Shown here: one piece after another, positions 16,079 to 25,127 of the stretch
Layout of the letters: each line of letters starts with the position of its first letter
Position numbering within the stretch: position 1 is the stretch's first letter
Assembly (NCBI GenBank): GCA_021648745.1
Contig: JAKISE010000041.1
Location: 1-25,218 of the forward strand
DNA length: 25,218 nt
Direction: 5' to 3'
From: Cyclobacteriaceae bacterium
GTDB taxonomy: Bacteria; Bacteroidota; Bacteroidia; Cytophagales; Cyclobacteriaceae
The notes under the pieces: generated by a model
Databases searched by the model: none
Told to the model about the DNA's origin: nothing
The model's input: only the letters and a program-made list of their open reading frames with translations
Made by a program: the position numbers and the translations under genes

Positions 16079-17611
16079 ATGGCGCGCATGCAAAAGCAGA
16101 TCTCTTCCGCATTAATTTCTGTCTATCATAAAGACAATTTAGAACCCATCATTAAAAAACTGAATGATTTGGGTGTTAAATTATACTCAACAGGAGGCAC
16201 TTTGGCCTTCATCAATAAGCTTGGTATTGAGGCAATAGCTGTAGAAGATTTAACCGGCTACCCATCCATTTTTGGAGGCAGAGTTAAAACTTTGCACCCT
16301 GCTGTATTTGGGGGTATCTTATACCGAAGAGATAATAATGAGGACATTGCTCAGGCAAATGAGCATAACATTCCGCCAATAGATTTAACGATTGTTGACC
16401 TATACCCATTTGAAGATACCGTAAACAGCGGTGCAGCTCATGAAGACATTATTGAAAAAATTGATATTGGAGGTATTTCTTTGATTAGAGCTGCAGCTAA
16501 AAATCATAAAGATGCACTTATCATCAGTTCCAGAGATCAATACACAGAGCTGTTAGAAATTCTTGAAAGTGGTAATGGAGCAACCTCTTTGGCAGAAAGA
16601 AAAAGATTTGCTGCCTATGCGTTTAATGTAAGTTCGCATTACGATACCGCCATCTTTAATTATTTTAATGAGGAGGAGAAAATTTCTGTATTTAAAAACA
16701 GTATAAGCAAACAACGAACATTAAGGTATGGAGAAAACCCTCATCAGAAAGGCATGTTTTTTGGTGATTTAGAGAAGGTTTTTGACCAGCTACACGGAAA
16801 AGAAATTTCTTATAATAATTTAGTAGATATCGAAGCCGCTATTAGCCTAATGAAAGAATTTGAAGGAGAAACCGCTTTTGCTATTCTTAAACATACCAAT
16901 GCTTGCGGGGTTGCAGTAGCCAAGTCGACCAAAGAAGCCTATTTAAAAGCGTTTGAAGCAGACACGCTTTCTGCATTTGGCGGAGTTCTTATATCAAACA
17001 CTGAAATTGATGAGGCAACAGCACTTGAAATTGATAAGCTGTTTATGGAAGTATTAATTGCTCCTTCTTTTAGCAAATCTGCGCTAGCAATTTTAACATC
17101 GAAGAAAAATAGAGTCTTGCTCCAACTTAAAAATCATCCCCAAGACCAAGCTATTTTTAAATCGCTTTTAGGAGGAGTCATCCAACAATCTGCCAATAGC
17201 ACTACCGACCATAAAGCTGGCTTATCAACGGCCACCAAAAAAGCACCAAGTACACAAGAAATAGAAGACTTGCTTTTTGCCTCTAAGATTTGCAAACACA
17301 CCAAGTCGAATGCCATTATTTTGGCAAAAGGTGGGCAAATGCTTTCAAGTGGTGTAGGCCAAACATCAAGGGTAGATGCCTTGCAACAAGCTATAAAAAA
17401 AGCACACACTTTTGGGTTTAAGTTAGAAGGTGCTGCTATGGCATCGGATGCATTCTTCCCATTTGCCGATAGTGTAGAAGTAGCAAATAAGGCAGGCATC
17501 ACCACGATCATTCAACCTGGAGGCTCTAAAAAAGACCAAGAATCAATTGATTATTGCAATAATCATAATATCTCAATGGTTTTTACAGGAACTAGGCATT
17601 TTAAACATTAA
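16079..17611 (+). CDS. purH: Bifunctional AICAR transformylase/IMP cyclohydrolase
   Basis: A 510-residue enzyme for the last two steps of IMP synthesis. The N-terminal MGS-like cyclohydrolase domain (to ~200) has LYSTGGT, then GYPSIFGGRVKTLHP and the KNHKD motif. The transformylase domain has the catalytic pair K271-H272 in AILKHTNACGVAV and ends in the typical GTRHFKH. Two in-frame starts exist, ATG at 16079 (MARMQK) and ATG at 16088 (MQKQIS). The second gives the more usual distance to SALISVYHK and cannot be excluded. It follows purN by 45 bp and precedes mreB by 107 bp, a neighbourhood familiar in Bacteroidota. Confidence 0.96.
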   Translation: MARMQKQISSALISVYHKDNLEPIIKKLNDLGVKLYSTGGTLAFINKLGIEAIAVEDLTGYPSIFGGRVKTLHPAVFGGILYRRDNNEDIAQANEHNIPPIDLTIVDLYPFEDTVNSGAAHEDIIEKIDIGGISLIRAAAKNHKDALIISSRDQYTELLEILESGNGATSLAERKRFAAYAFNVSSHYDTAIFNYFNEEEKISVFKNSISKQRTLRYGENPHQKGMFFGDLEKVFDQLHGKEISYNNLVDIEAAISLMKEFEGETAFAILKHTNACGVAVAKSTKEAYLKAFEADTLSAFGGVLISNTEIDEATALEIDKLFMEVLIAPSFSKSALAILTSKKNRVLLQLKNHPQDQAIFKSLLGGVIQQSANSTTDHKAGLSTATKKAPSTQEIEDLLFASKICKHTKSNAIILAKGGQMLSSGVGQTSRVDALQQAIKKAHTFGFKLEGAAMASDAFFPFADSVEVANKAGITTIIQPGGSKKDQESIDYCNNHNISMVFTGTRHFKH

Positions 17612-17620
17612 AATGAAGTA

Positions 17621-17642
17621 GTTTTAATCTATAAATTAAAAC
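17621..17642. terminator. Weak hairpin between purH and mreB
   Basis: GTTTTAAT (17621-17628) and ATTAAAAC (17635-17642) form an 8-bp AT-rich stem with a 6-nt loop, 10 bp after the purH stop. No T run follows, so at best it is a weak or partial terminator. No clear mreB promoter was found in 17643-17718. Confidence 0.25.
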
Positions 17643-17718
17643 AAATTTGTAATTTAGCCAGCTTGGTAAAAGAGTACAACAACAAATTTTATTTCACTAT
17701 TAATATTTAACAACTAGC

Positions 17719-18747
17719 ATGGGTTTTTTCGATTTTTTCTCTAGTGATTTGGCCATTGATTTAGGAACTGCAAACACGTTAATCATTAAAGATGACAAAA
17801 TTGTTGTGGACGAACCTTCCATCATTGCCATTGACCGCAGCACAAATAAAGTACTTGCCATTGGGCGACAAGCGATGCAAATGCACGAAAAAACACACGA
17901 TAATATCAGAACCATTCGTCCGCTTAAAGATGGTGTAATTGCCGATTTTCATGCGGCAGAACATATGATTAGGGGGATGATTAAAATGATTGATGAAGGG
18001 AGTCGAAGTATTTTTCCTAAAAGTCATCGTATGGTTATTTGCATTCCATCGGGCATTACTGAAGTGGAAAAACGAGCAGTACGAGATTCAGCCGAACACG
18101 CAGGAGCCAAAGAGGTATACATGATTTATGAGCCAATTGCAGCAGCAATCGGTACTGGCATTGACATTGAAGAGCCTATGGGTTCTATGATTGTAGATAT
18201 TGGTGGTGGTACTACAGAAATTGCTGTAATTGCTCTTTCGGGCATTGTAAGTAACCAGTCTATTAGAATTGCGGGAGACACCTTTAACAAAGATATACTC
18301 GATTATATGCGTAGGCAGCATAATTTGCTAATTGGAGAACGCTCTGCCGAGCGTGTTAAAATTGAAGTTGGTTCTGCGCTAACTGAGCTAGATGATGGGC
18401 CCGAAGATTATGAAATTAGAGGCAGGGATTTAATGACTGGAATTCCGAAAGTTATTAAAGCTTCCTATTCAGAAATTGCTTTTGCATTAGATAAATCTGT
18501 TTCTAAAGTAGAAGAGGCGGTGCTTAAAGCACTGGAAATATCTCCACCAGAACTTTCTGCAGATATTTATGATAGAGGCATTCACCTTACAGGGGGAGGA
18601 GCTTCTCTAAGAGGTTTAAGCAAAAGATTAGCTCTTAAAACGAAACTACCTATTCACGTGGTGGAAGACCCACTTAAAGCAGTAGTTAGAGGAACAGGCA
18701 TTGCTATGAAAAACCTCAAACAGTACAAACCTGTGCTAATGACATAA
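17719..18747 (+). CDS. mreB: Rod shape-determining protein MreB
   Basis: A 342-residue bacterial actin, full length. Nucleotide-binding motifs are in order: phosphate-1 DLGTANTLI near residue 15, phosphate-2 VDIGGGTTEIAVI near 160 and the adenosine motif LTGGGASLRGL near 290. The N-terminal amphipathic start MGFFDFFSSD is typical and helps membrane attachment. MreB filaments under the inner membrane guide the elongasome. It heads the mreB-mreC-mreD-mrdA-rodA cluster; mreC begins 4 bp after its stop. Confidence 0.97.
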   Translation: MGFFDFFSSDLAIDLGTANTLIIKDDKIVVDEPSIIAIDRSTNKVLAIGRQAMQMHEKTHDNIRTIRPLKDGVIADFHAAEHMIRGMIKMIDEGSRSIFPKSHRMVICIPSGITEVEKRAVRDSAEHAGAKEVYMIYEPIAAAIGTGIDIEEPMGSMIVDIGGGTTEIAVIALSGIVSNQSIRIAGDTFNKDILDYMRRQHNLLIGERSAERVKIEVGSALTELDDGPEDYEIRGRDLMTGIPKVIKASYSEIAFALDKSVSKVEEAVLKALEISPPELSADIYDRGIHLTGGGASLRGLSKRLALKTKLPIHVVEDPLKAVVRGTGIAMKNLKQYKPVLMT

Positions 18748-18751
18748 CCCA

Positions 18752-19567
18752 ATGCGCAGTTTCTTACTGTTTTTATACAAGTACAGAGCTTTTTTAGTAT
18801 TTATTTTACTTGAAACTGCTGCTCTCTTTTTAGTGGTTCAAAACTCAAATTACAACCGCGCTACATTTTTTAACTCTACAAACTATGCAGTAGGGTCAAT
18901 ATTGGAAACCTCAAATAATATTCAATCTTATTTTAGTTTAACAGCCACTAACCAACAACTGAGCAAAGAGAATGCCTTACTAAGATCTAAATATTTAGGG
19001 CTTTTGGCGAGCATAGAAGAGAACGATAAGATAGATACGGTTAGTAATTTCGCATTTATCAATTCTAAAATTGTTAATAACAGTGTCTTTTTACTTAACA
19101 ACATTATCACAATAAACTCCGGTAGCGATCAAGGAATAACAGCAGGAATGGGAGTTATCGGCAGCAGCGGCATTGTGGGTAAAGTAAAAAGAGTAGGAAA
19201 GGGTTATTCTACAGTTGTTTCTATGTTAGATATTGATGTTAGTATTTCTGCCGAGATTAAGAACAAGATAAATTTATGTACTGTGCAATGGGACGGGAAG
19301 TCTCCTGAATTTGCAAAGGTGCTTTATGTGCCACGCCATTATAATTTGGCCATTGGCGATACTGTAGTTACCAGCGGTTTTAACGCTATCTACCCAAGTG
19401 GCGTTAGCATTGGGGTGATAAGTAAATTAATACTGCCTGAAGATGCTTCATTTTTTGATATTCAAATTAAACTTATAAACGATTTTACAAGTTTATCATT
19501 AGTAGAAGTTGTTCTCAATAAAAACCTTCCTCAAATCGATTCATTAACACAAACGGTTGAAGAATGA
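18752..19567 (+). CDS. mreC: Rod shape-determining protein MreC
   Basis: A 271-residue bitopic membrane protein of the elongasome. It has a short cytoplasmic N-terminus, a membrane helix at ~11-29 (FLVFILLETAALFLV), a periplasmic coiled coil around 55-85 (ATNQQLSKENALL) and a C-terminal beta-rich MreC domain. The domain carries INSGSDQGITAGMGVIG, then VVSMLDIDVSISAEI and GDTVVTSGFNAIYPSG. It links MreB and MreD to PBP2 and RodA. The gene sits between mreB and mreD, and its stop overlaps the mreD start by 4 bp (ATGA). Confidence 0.95.
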   Translation: MRSFLLFLYKYRAFLVFILLETAALFLVVQNSNYNRATFFNSTNYAVGSILETSNNIQSYFSLTATNQQLSKENALLRSKYLGLLASIEENDKIDTVSNFAFINSKIVNNSVFLLNNIITINSGSDQGITAGMGVIGSSGIVGKVKRVGKGYSTVVSMLDIDVSISAEIKNKINLCTVQWDGKSPEFAKVLYVPRHYNLAIGDTVVTSGFNAIYPSGVSIGVISKLILPEDASFFDIQIKLINDFTSLSLVEVVLNKNLPQIDSLTQTVEE

Positions 19568-20082
19568 ATAAGGATAATATAATTAAACTAATCACTTTCT
19601 TTGGATACCTGCTATTTCAAGTATTCTTGTTTAATAAAATGGTGCTTCTGGGCAAGGGCTTTGCTTTTGTGTATGTAGGATTTTTATTAACATTTCAATT
19701 TGAACTAGGTATTATTGCCGCCATGCTTATAGGGTTTGCCACAGGTGTATCTGTCGATATTTTTTCAAATACGCTAGGAATACACGCTTCAGCTTCAGTG
19801 CTTTTAATGTACTTACGCCCAACGCTATTTAAGTTATTTACCCCTCATGGAGGCTACCCAATTGGATCAAAGCCTACGCCCACTATAATGGGGTTTAGTT
19901 GGTTTTCAACCTACTCCTTAATTCTTATTTTCCTTCATCATTCCTGGCTTTTTATAGTAGAAGCAGGCGGTTTTCATCTTTTCTTATTCACCATTCAAAA
20001 AATTATTTTATCAACCTTTTTTACCTTTAGCACCATCATAATCATCCAATATTTATTCTCTAAAAAAACAGGAGGAAGATGA
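19564..20082 (+). CDS. mreD: Rod shape-determining protein MreD
   Basis: A 172-residue polytopic membrane protein with about five hydrophobic segments. Sequence conservation in MreD is low, but VSVDIFSNTLGIHA (membrane segment plus Asp) and the size and position between mreC and mrdA identify it. It is a partner of MreC in the elongasome. It is coupled to both neighbours by 4-bp ATGA overlaps. Confidence 0.88.
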   Translation: MNKDNIIKLITFFGYLLFQVFLFNKMVLLGKGFAFVYVGFLLTFQFELGIIAAMLIGFATGVSVDIFSNTLGIHASASVLLMYLRPTLFKLFTPHGGYPIGSKPTPTIMGFSWFSTYSLILIFLHHSWLFIVEAGGFHLFLFTIQKIILSTFFTFSTIIIIQYLFSKKTGGR

Positions 20083-21896
20083 ATAAATCAAGGGGATATA
20101 TTATTCAAACAGTATTTATTGGGGTAGCTATTTTATTTTCAATACGCCTATTTTCGCTGCAAGTACTAGACGATAGCTATAAAACGGCAGCAGATAATAA
20201 TATTATTCAAGAAGAAATTGAATACCCATTTAGAGGGCTTATTTATGACAGAAATGGAGAAATTCTTGTAGCAAACAAAGCTATATTCGACCTGTTAGTA
20301 ATTCCCACCCAATTAAAAAATTTTGACACAATACGCTTCTGTAATTTGGTAGGTATAACAGTTGAAGAGTTCGATACTAAAGTAAATAAAGCAAAGGCCT
20401 ACTCCTATGTAAAAGCCTCTTTGTTCATAAAGCAAATTTCTTTAGAAGATTTTTCAAAATTTCAAGACTATCTAGATGAGTTTTCAGGGTTTGTATTGCA
20501 ACCACGTACCACCCGTTCCTACACCTATCCTATTTTATCAAATGCGCTTGGCTATATAAGTGAAATAAGCAAATACGAATTAAGAAAGGACACCTTAAAC
20601 TATTACCACAGTGGAGATTACATTGGAAAAAGTGGTCTAGAATCTAATTACGAAACTTATTTGAGAGGATTAAGGGGCAAACAGTTTAAGATTAGAAATG
20701 TTAGGGGCGTAGAAAAAGGAAAGTTTAAAGACGGGCAGTTTGATACACTTGCGGTTCCCGGTTTTTCAATTACAAGCACCATCGACAGAACCTTGCAAGA
20801 GTATGCAGAAAAACTAATGAAAGGCAAATCAGGGAGTATTGTAGCCATTGAACCCTCCACTGGAGAAATTCTAAGCATAGTTTCAGCTCCATCGTACGAC
20901 CCTGGAATGCTTTCGGGTAAAGATTTTAGCCAAAACTTTGGTGTAATTAAGCAAGACACGCTAAAGCCTCTATTTAATAGACCGCTTATGGCTGCATATA
21001 GACCAGGCAGTATCTTTAAAATTGTGCAGTCGCTGGTGGCTTTGCAGGAAGGAGTAATTACACCCTACAGCAGGTTCAAGTGTAATACAAATTTAATTGG
21101 GTGCCATAATGGAGCAAGCCACCCTTTTGGTACTTCTGAAAAACTAGTAGGTGCTATAAAAAACTCTTGCAATCCATTCTTCTATCAAGTAATGCGAAAA
21201 ATGGTTGTGCAAAATGTAGAGGACAGCCCCTATCTTGATGCTAAAATTGGCCTAGACAAATGGAATAAGTATATTAAGAATTTTGGTTTTGGCGCTCCCT
21301 TAGGTATCGACTTACCAGGTGAAAAAGGAGGGTTGATACCTGATTCAAAGTATTACGACAGGGCTTACCGAGGTAGAGAATGGAAATATTCCAATATTTA
21401 CTCCTTATCCATTGGCGAAGGAGAAAATCTTGTAGTGCCTATTCAAATGGCTAACTTTACCGCTACCGTGGCAAATAGAGGATATTATTATACACCCCAT
21501 TTGGTAAAAGCTATTAGCAATACTGGTAAACCACTACCGATTTATACTCAAAAAAAATATACAGGTGTTGACTCTGCCTATTTTGAAATTGCCGTTGAGG
21601 CCATGGCAGAAGTAATTAAAAGCGGCACAGGACAATATAGAGCTAAGTTGAAAGACATTGAAGTGTGTGGAAAAACAGGCACGGTTCAAAATGACCCCAA
21701 CCCTGACCATTCAGTTTTTATCGCATTTGCGCCAAGAAATAATCCTAAAATTGCTGTTTCGGTGTATGTTGAAAATGCAGGCCAAGGAGCAAGGGCCGCT
21801 GCAGCAATATCTGGGCTTCTTATAGAGAAATACCTAAAGAAAGATAGCGCTACTTTATATTTTGAACCCTACGTTTTAAAAGGAGATTTTGAATGA
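20079..21896 (+). CDS. mrdA: Penicillin-binding protein 2 (elongation transpeptidase)
   Basis: A 605-residue class B PBP that crosslinks peptidoglycan during side-wall growth. One membrane helix lies at ~8-27, followed by the dimerization region starting RGLIYDRNGEILVANKA. The transpeptidase domain has the nucleophile S311 in PGSIFK (SxxK, K314), S363-C-N365 in KNSCNPFF and the K532-T-G motif in CGKTGTVQND. All three active-site motifs are intact. It overlaps mreD and rodA by 4 bp each, matching its role as the RodA partner. Confidence 0.96.
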   Translation: MNKSRGYIIQTVFIGVAILFSIRLFSLQVLDDSYKTAADNNIIQEEIEYPFRGLIYDRNGEILVANKAIFDLLVIPTQLKNFDTIRFCNLVGITVEEFDTKVNKAKAYSYVKASLFIKQISLEDFSKFQDYLDEFSGFVLQPRTTRSYTYPILSNALGYISEISKYELRKDTLNYYHSGDYIGKSGLESNYETYLRGLRGKQFKIRNVRGVEKGKFKDGQFDTLAVPGFSITSTIDRTLQEYAEKLMKGKSGSIVAIEPSTGEILSIVSAPSYDPGMLSGKDFSQNFGVIKQDTLKPLFNRPLMAAYRPGSIFKIVQSLVALQEGVITPYSRFKCNTNLIGCHNGASHPFGTSEKLVGAIKNSCNPFFYQVMRKMVVQNVEDSPYLDAKIGLDKWNKYIKNFGFGAPLGIDLPGEKGGLIPDSKYYDRAYRGREWKYSNIYSLSIGEGENLVVPIQMANFTATVANRGYYYTPHLVKAISNTGKPLPIYTQKKYTGVDSAYFEIAVEAMAEVIKSGTGQYRAKLKDIEVCGKTGTVQNDPNPDHSVFIAFAPRNNPKIAVSVYVENAGQGARAAAAISGLLIEKYLKKDSATLYFEPYVLKGDFE

Positions 21897-23164
21897 GCAG
21901 ATCAGAAGGATTAATTAATCATCTAGATTGGATAACCATTATACTTTATGGTTTGCTTGTGCTTTTTGGTGTAGTTAATATTTATGCAGCTATCTATGAT
22001 GTTGATACTACTACTTCGTTTTTTAGTTTTAGTCATAATGGAGGCAAACAAATGGTTTTCATCGGCCTTGCCATTATTGTGGCGATTGTAATTCTCTCGG
22101 TAGACTATAAAATTTACGATACCCTTGCCTACCCTGTTTGGGTAATTTTCATGATATTATTGGTGGTAGTGATGATTTTTGCGCGAGAGGTAAACGGTGC
22201 CAAATCTTGGCTAGAAATTGGTCCATTTCGTTTTCAACCCTCTGAGTTTACTAAATTTGCAACGGCCTTGGCTCTTGCCAAATACGTGAGTAAGCCCAAT
22301 TTTAAAATGGGCAAATTAAAAGACGTGTTTTATACTGGGTTAATCATTAGCACACCTGCTGTGCTTATTATTGCCCAAGGAGATGCCGGTACCGCACTTG
22401 TGTTTTCAATGTTTATTTTAGTGCTCTTTAGAGAAGGAATGTCGCCCATAGCCTTAGTACTAGGTGTAGCTTCTGCCATTATTTTTTTATTGGCTCTTTT
22501 GGTGCAAAATGACATATATTTTTGGACACCAGTAGTTGTAATAGTTGGTTTAAGCGTTTATTTTAATCGTAAAAGCATAAAGCGAATACTCATTTTTATT
22601 TTTTTAGGAGCATCTATTATAGGCATGTATCACAGTGTAGGTTATGCCTTTGATAACTTTCTTAAACCACACCAACAAAATAGAATTTTAGTTTTGCTAA
22701 ACCCAAATTCAGATCCTCTAGGAGCTGGATGGAACGTAACTCAATCCAAGATTGCGATTGGTTCAGGAGGATTAACAGGAAAAGGGTACCTCAAAGGTAC
22801 TCAAACTAAATTTGACTTTGTGCCTGAGCAAAGTACTGACTTTATTTTTTGTACAATAGGCGAAGAGCAAGGGTGGATAGGCTCTATGATTGTAATTATT
22901 CTATTTACCGCGCTATTATTAAGGATCACTCAAATTGCCGAACGCCAAAAATGGCGATTTGCTAGAGTGTATGGTTACTCTGTGGCCACTATCCTATTCT
23001 TTCATTTTATGGTAAATATTGGTATGACGATAGGCCTTTTCCCTGTAATTGGCATTCCTCTACCCTTTTTTAGCTATGGAGGATCCTCTTTAATATCATT
23101 TACAATACTCGTTTTTATTCTGTTAGCATTAGACGCCAATAGAATGCAGCGATTAGCTCACTAA
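21893..23164 (+). CDS. rodA: SEDS peptidoglycan glycosyltransferase RodA
   Basis: A 423-residue polytopic SEDS protein that polymerises lipid II glycan strands together with PBP2. Family motifs include GAKSWLEIGPFRFQPSEF, GDAGTALVF, then KIAIGSGGLTGKGY and FVPEQSTDFIF. The conserved, functionally required Asp of the last motif is D316. It ends with PLPFFSYGGSSL. At 423 residues it is longer than E. coli RodA (370). The extra length lies around residues 200-250, where two more hydrophobic stretches occur (FWTPVVVIVGLSVYF, ILIFIFLGASIIGMY). Its stop codon overlaps the stop of the convergent gene at 23161. Confidence 0.96.
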   Translation: MSRSEGLINHLDWITIILYGLLVLFGVVNIYAAIYDVDTTTSFFSFSHNGGKQMVFIGLAIIVAIVILSVDYKIYDTLAYPVWVIFMILLVVVMIFAREVNGAKSWLEIGPFRFQPSEFTKFATALALAKYVSKPNFKMGKLKDVFYTGLIISTPAVLIIAQGDAGTALVFSMFILVLFREGMSPIALVLGVASAIIFLLALLVQNDIYFWTPVVVIVGLSVYFNRKSIKRILIFIFLGASIIGMYHSVGYAFDNFLKPHQQNRILVLLNPNSDPLGAGWNVTQSKIAIGSGGLTGKGYLKGTQTKFDFVPEQSTDFIFCTIGEEQGWIGSMIVIILFTALLLRITQIAERQKWRFARVYGYSVATILFFHFMVNIGMTIGLFPVIGIPLPFFSYGGSSLISFTILVFILLALDANRMQRLAH

Positions 23165-24165
23165 CCAAATTTTTTATTAATCAACTCTAAAAATTCTTTC
23201 ACCTGAGGAGCTTCTCTTTTCCAATTGCCCCGCGCAATATAATTGCTGTTAACAAATTTGAGTACAACTTCTTTTGTTTCACAAGAATCCAAAAAGTCTA
23301 TTACTTTCATAAAATCCTCTTTATTACCATCAAAAAGATCGTTAATAAACATAAATTTTTGATTGATGGTAAGCATTGATTTTAAAGAATCTTTGGACGC
23401 TTCAAACCCTAACGAATCGGCTAAAATCTCGGTTTTATCTTCTTTAAATTGGCCATGAATTGTGTTCATTTCAACCTCCTCTAATTGTTCAGGTTCGGGA
23501 GCATTGTCGATTTCATCGCTATCTTCCTTCTCTTCGGCTATACCAGCTTCTTCTTCAATCCAAATGTTGGCAATGTCAAGTTCGAGCAATTCATTAAATG
23601 GCGATAATAAGGGTGGAACATCAGAAGGAGGTTCATTCAAGCCTTCGAAAGCTTTATCAAACAACTCTTCTCCCTTAAAATCAGATGCCCATGCGGTTAA
23701 AAGTGCATCGCGCATATGGCTATTTGTTTTTATAAATCGCTGCAAATCTTTAACCTCATCCATATTAGGAGCCGTTTCCTTATACTCTTCGACAAGCTCC
23801 TTATAATAGCTTAATGGAGAAATTATCAACAACAGTGTGTCTTGAACCGACTTGGCTAAAATTGGACCAAAATCCTCTTTAGAAATAAGAATATGCTGCG
23901 AAAGCACATTCATCAGTTCTTTCAGCTTTATTTGTACATTATCATGTTCATAATTAAAATAAGGGCTTTTAAGTTGTCCCATCTCCAGTTTCCACTTCTT
24001 AAAAATATTAAAAAGCGCAAATAATGCCACTTGGTTAACTGGAACTTCGTCCATAACTTGCCTACCCGAAATAGAATTTTTTTCGCTAAATATTTTGGTG
24101 GTTAGCAAGTCAGCATACTTCTTTGCATATTCTTCCAAAGCAGGTTGATTCAGTTTGTTCTCCAT
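23161..24165 (-). CDS. Conserved Bacteroidota-type protein of unknown function
   Basis: A 334-residue soluble protein without a signal peptide; I do not recognise a named family. The ATG at 24165 is preferred to the in-frame ATG at 24231, which would run 27 bp into the divergent ferredoxin gene. The N-terminal two thirds are helical, with LALF-type helices and a conserved-looking LLLIISPLSYYKEL (111-124). A strongly acidic linker spans about 203-233. The last 80 residues form a compact helical unit with LTINQKFMFINDLFDG (265-280) and FMKVIDFLDSC. I recall similar C-terminal motifs in uncharacterised Bacteroidota proteins. It sits between rodA (tail-to-tail, 4-bp overlap) and a ferredoxin gene (divergent, 39 bp). 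Confidence 0.8.
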   Translation of the reverse strand: MENKLNQPALEEYAKKYADLLTTKIFSEKNSISGRQVMDEVPVNQVALFALFNIFKKWKLEMGQLKSPYFNYEHDNVQIKLKELMNVLSQHILISKEDFGPILAKSVQDTLLLIISPLSYYKELVEEYKETAPNMDEVKDLQRFIKTNSHMRDALLTAWASDFKGEELFDKAFEGLNEPPSDVPPLLSPFNELLELDIANIWIEEEAGIAEEKEDSDEIDNAPEPEQLEEVEMNTIHGQFKEDKTEILADSLGFEASKDSLKSMLTINQKFMFINDLFDGNKEDFMKVIDFLDSCETKEVVLKFVNSNYIARGNWKREAPQVKEFLELINKKFG

Positions 24166-24204
24166 TCCAAGATTTTGTTCCTTTGTAAATACTGATGTAA
24201 AATT

Positions 24205-24537
24205 ATGCCTAAAATTACGATTTCTAACCAAGGTCAGAAAGTTGTTAACTATAAATTAAACAACGAATCACCTTTAACAGTTCTTGCTATTTTGCAAGAA
24301 AATAATATTGACTGGATGCACGCCTGCGGGGGTAAAGGCAAATGCACTTCTTGTAAGTGCAATGTAATAACGGGTGAATCTAGTTTAAGAAGTAGAACCG
24401 AAGTTGAAAAGGATTTTTTAATTGCTGGTAGAATATCAGAATCTCAAAGAATGACCTGCCAAGCTGTACCTTTGGGAGACATTGAAATTGAGGTTCCAGA
24501 AAAAAATAAGCTCCCAGGCGTAAACTACACTAATTAA
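24205..24537 (+). CDS. 2Fe-2S ferredoxin
   Basis: A 110-residue plant/adrenodoxin-type [2Fe-2S] ferredoxin. Cluster ligands are C41, C47 and C50 (C-X5-C-X2-C in HACGGKGKCTSC) and C85 in RMTCQAV. An extra C52 is also present. The beta-grasp fold and length fit a stand-alone electron carrier; its redox partner is not encoded nearby. The stop codon shares one base with the tdk start (TAATG), so the two are cotranslated. No clear promoter motif was found in the 39-bp divergent gap upstream. Confidence 0.92.
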   Translation: MPKITISNQGQKVVNYKLNNESPLTVLAILQENNIDWMHACGGKGKCTSCKCNVITGESSLRSRTEVEKDFLIAGRISESQRMTCQAVPLGDIEIEVPEKNKLPGVNYTN

Positions 24538-25127
24538 TGTTTGTAGAACAACCAATTCCGAAAGGAAAAAAAGACGGTGCAGGCTGGGTAGAGGTTATCT
24601 GTGGCTCTATGTTTTCGGGAAAAACAGAAGAACTGATTCGAAGGCTGAATAGAGCTCTTATTGCCAAGCAATCTGTAGAAATATTTAAACCTTCGGTAGA
24701 TACGAGGTATAATGAATCAGATGTAGTTTCTCATAATGAGAGCGTCATTCGCTCAACGCCTGTTCAATTTGCAAGGGATATTATACTCTTGGCCGGGACA
24801 AGCGATGTTGTAGGCATTGACGAGGCCCAGTTCTTTGATGAATCGTTGGTTGAAGTATGCAATCAACTTGCCTCACAAGGTAAACGTGTAATTATTGCTG
24901 GCTTAGACATGGATTTTGAAGGAAATCCTTTTGGGCCGATACCCAACCTATTAGCACAAGCTGAGTATGTAACCAAAGTTCATGCAATTTGTATGAACTG
25001 TGGGGCACTAGCTTCTTATTCATATCGTTTAACTGATAATAAACAAAAAGTAATGCTGGGCGAACAAAGTACTTATGAGGCAAGGTGTAGAAAATGTTTT
25101 TTAGAAGGCCAATCAAACAAAGGTTGA
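24537..25127 (+). CDS. tdk: Thymidine kinase
   Basis: A 196-residue type II thymidine kinase of the pyrimidine salvage pathway (ATP + thymidine to dTMP). The P-loop is GSMFSGKT (23-30). D95 and the catalytic base E96 lie in GIDEAQFFD. The lasso-domain zinc site is C152/C155 in CMNCG and C184/C187 in CRKC. Start and length are normal for the family. It is coupled to the ferredoxin gene by a 1-bp overlap, and a downstream secreted-protein gene begins within its last codons. Confidence 0.96.
   Translation: MFVEQPIPKGKKDGAGWVEVICGSMFSGKTEELIRRLNRALIAKQSVEIFKPSVDTRYNESDVVSHNESVIRSTPVQFARDIILLAGTSDVVGIDEAQFFDESLVEVCNQLASQGKRVIIAGLDMDFEGNPFGPIPNLLAQAEYVTKVHAICMNCGALASYSYRLTDNKQKVMLGEQSTYEARCRKCFLEGQSNKG

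Noticed and set aside
17134..17511. 125-codon open frame on the minus strand inside purH
   Set aside because: It lies fully antisense to a well-supported enzyme domain and its translation resembles no protein; a codon-bias shadow.
23462..23806. 114-codon serine-rich open frame antisense to the unknown gene
   Set aside because: Its serine richness is explained by the complement of Glu/Asp/Leu codons in the acidic linker of the real gene.
24166..24231. A longer start for the unknown gene at 24231
   Set aside because: It would overlap the first codons of the divergent ferredoxin gene, while the ATG at 24165 leaves a normal gap.
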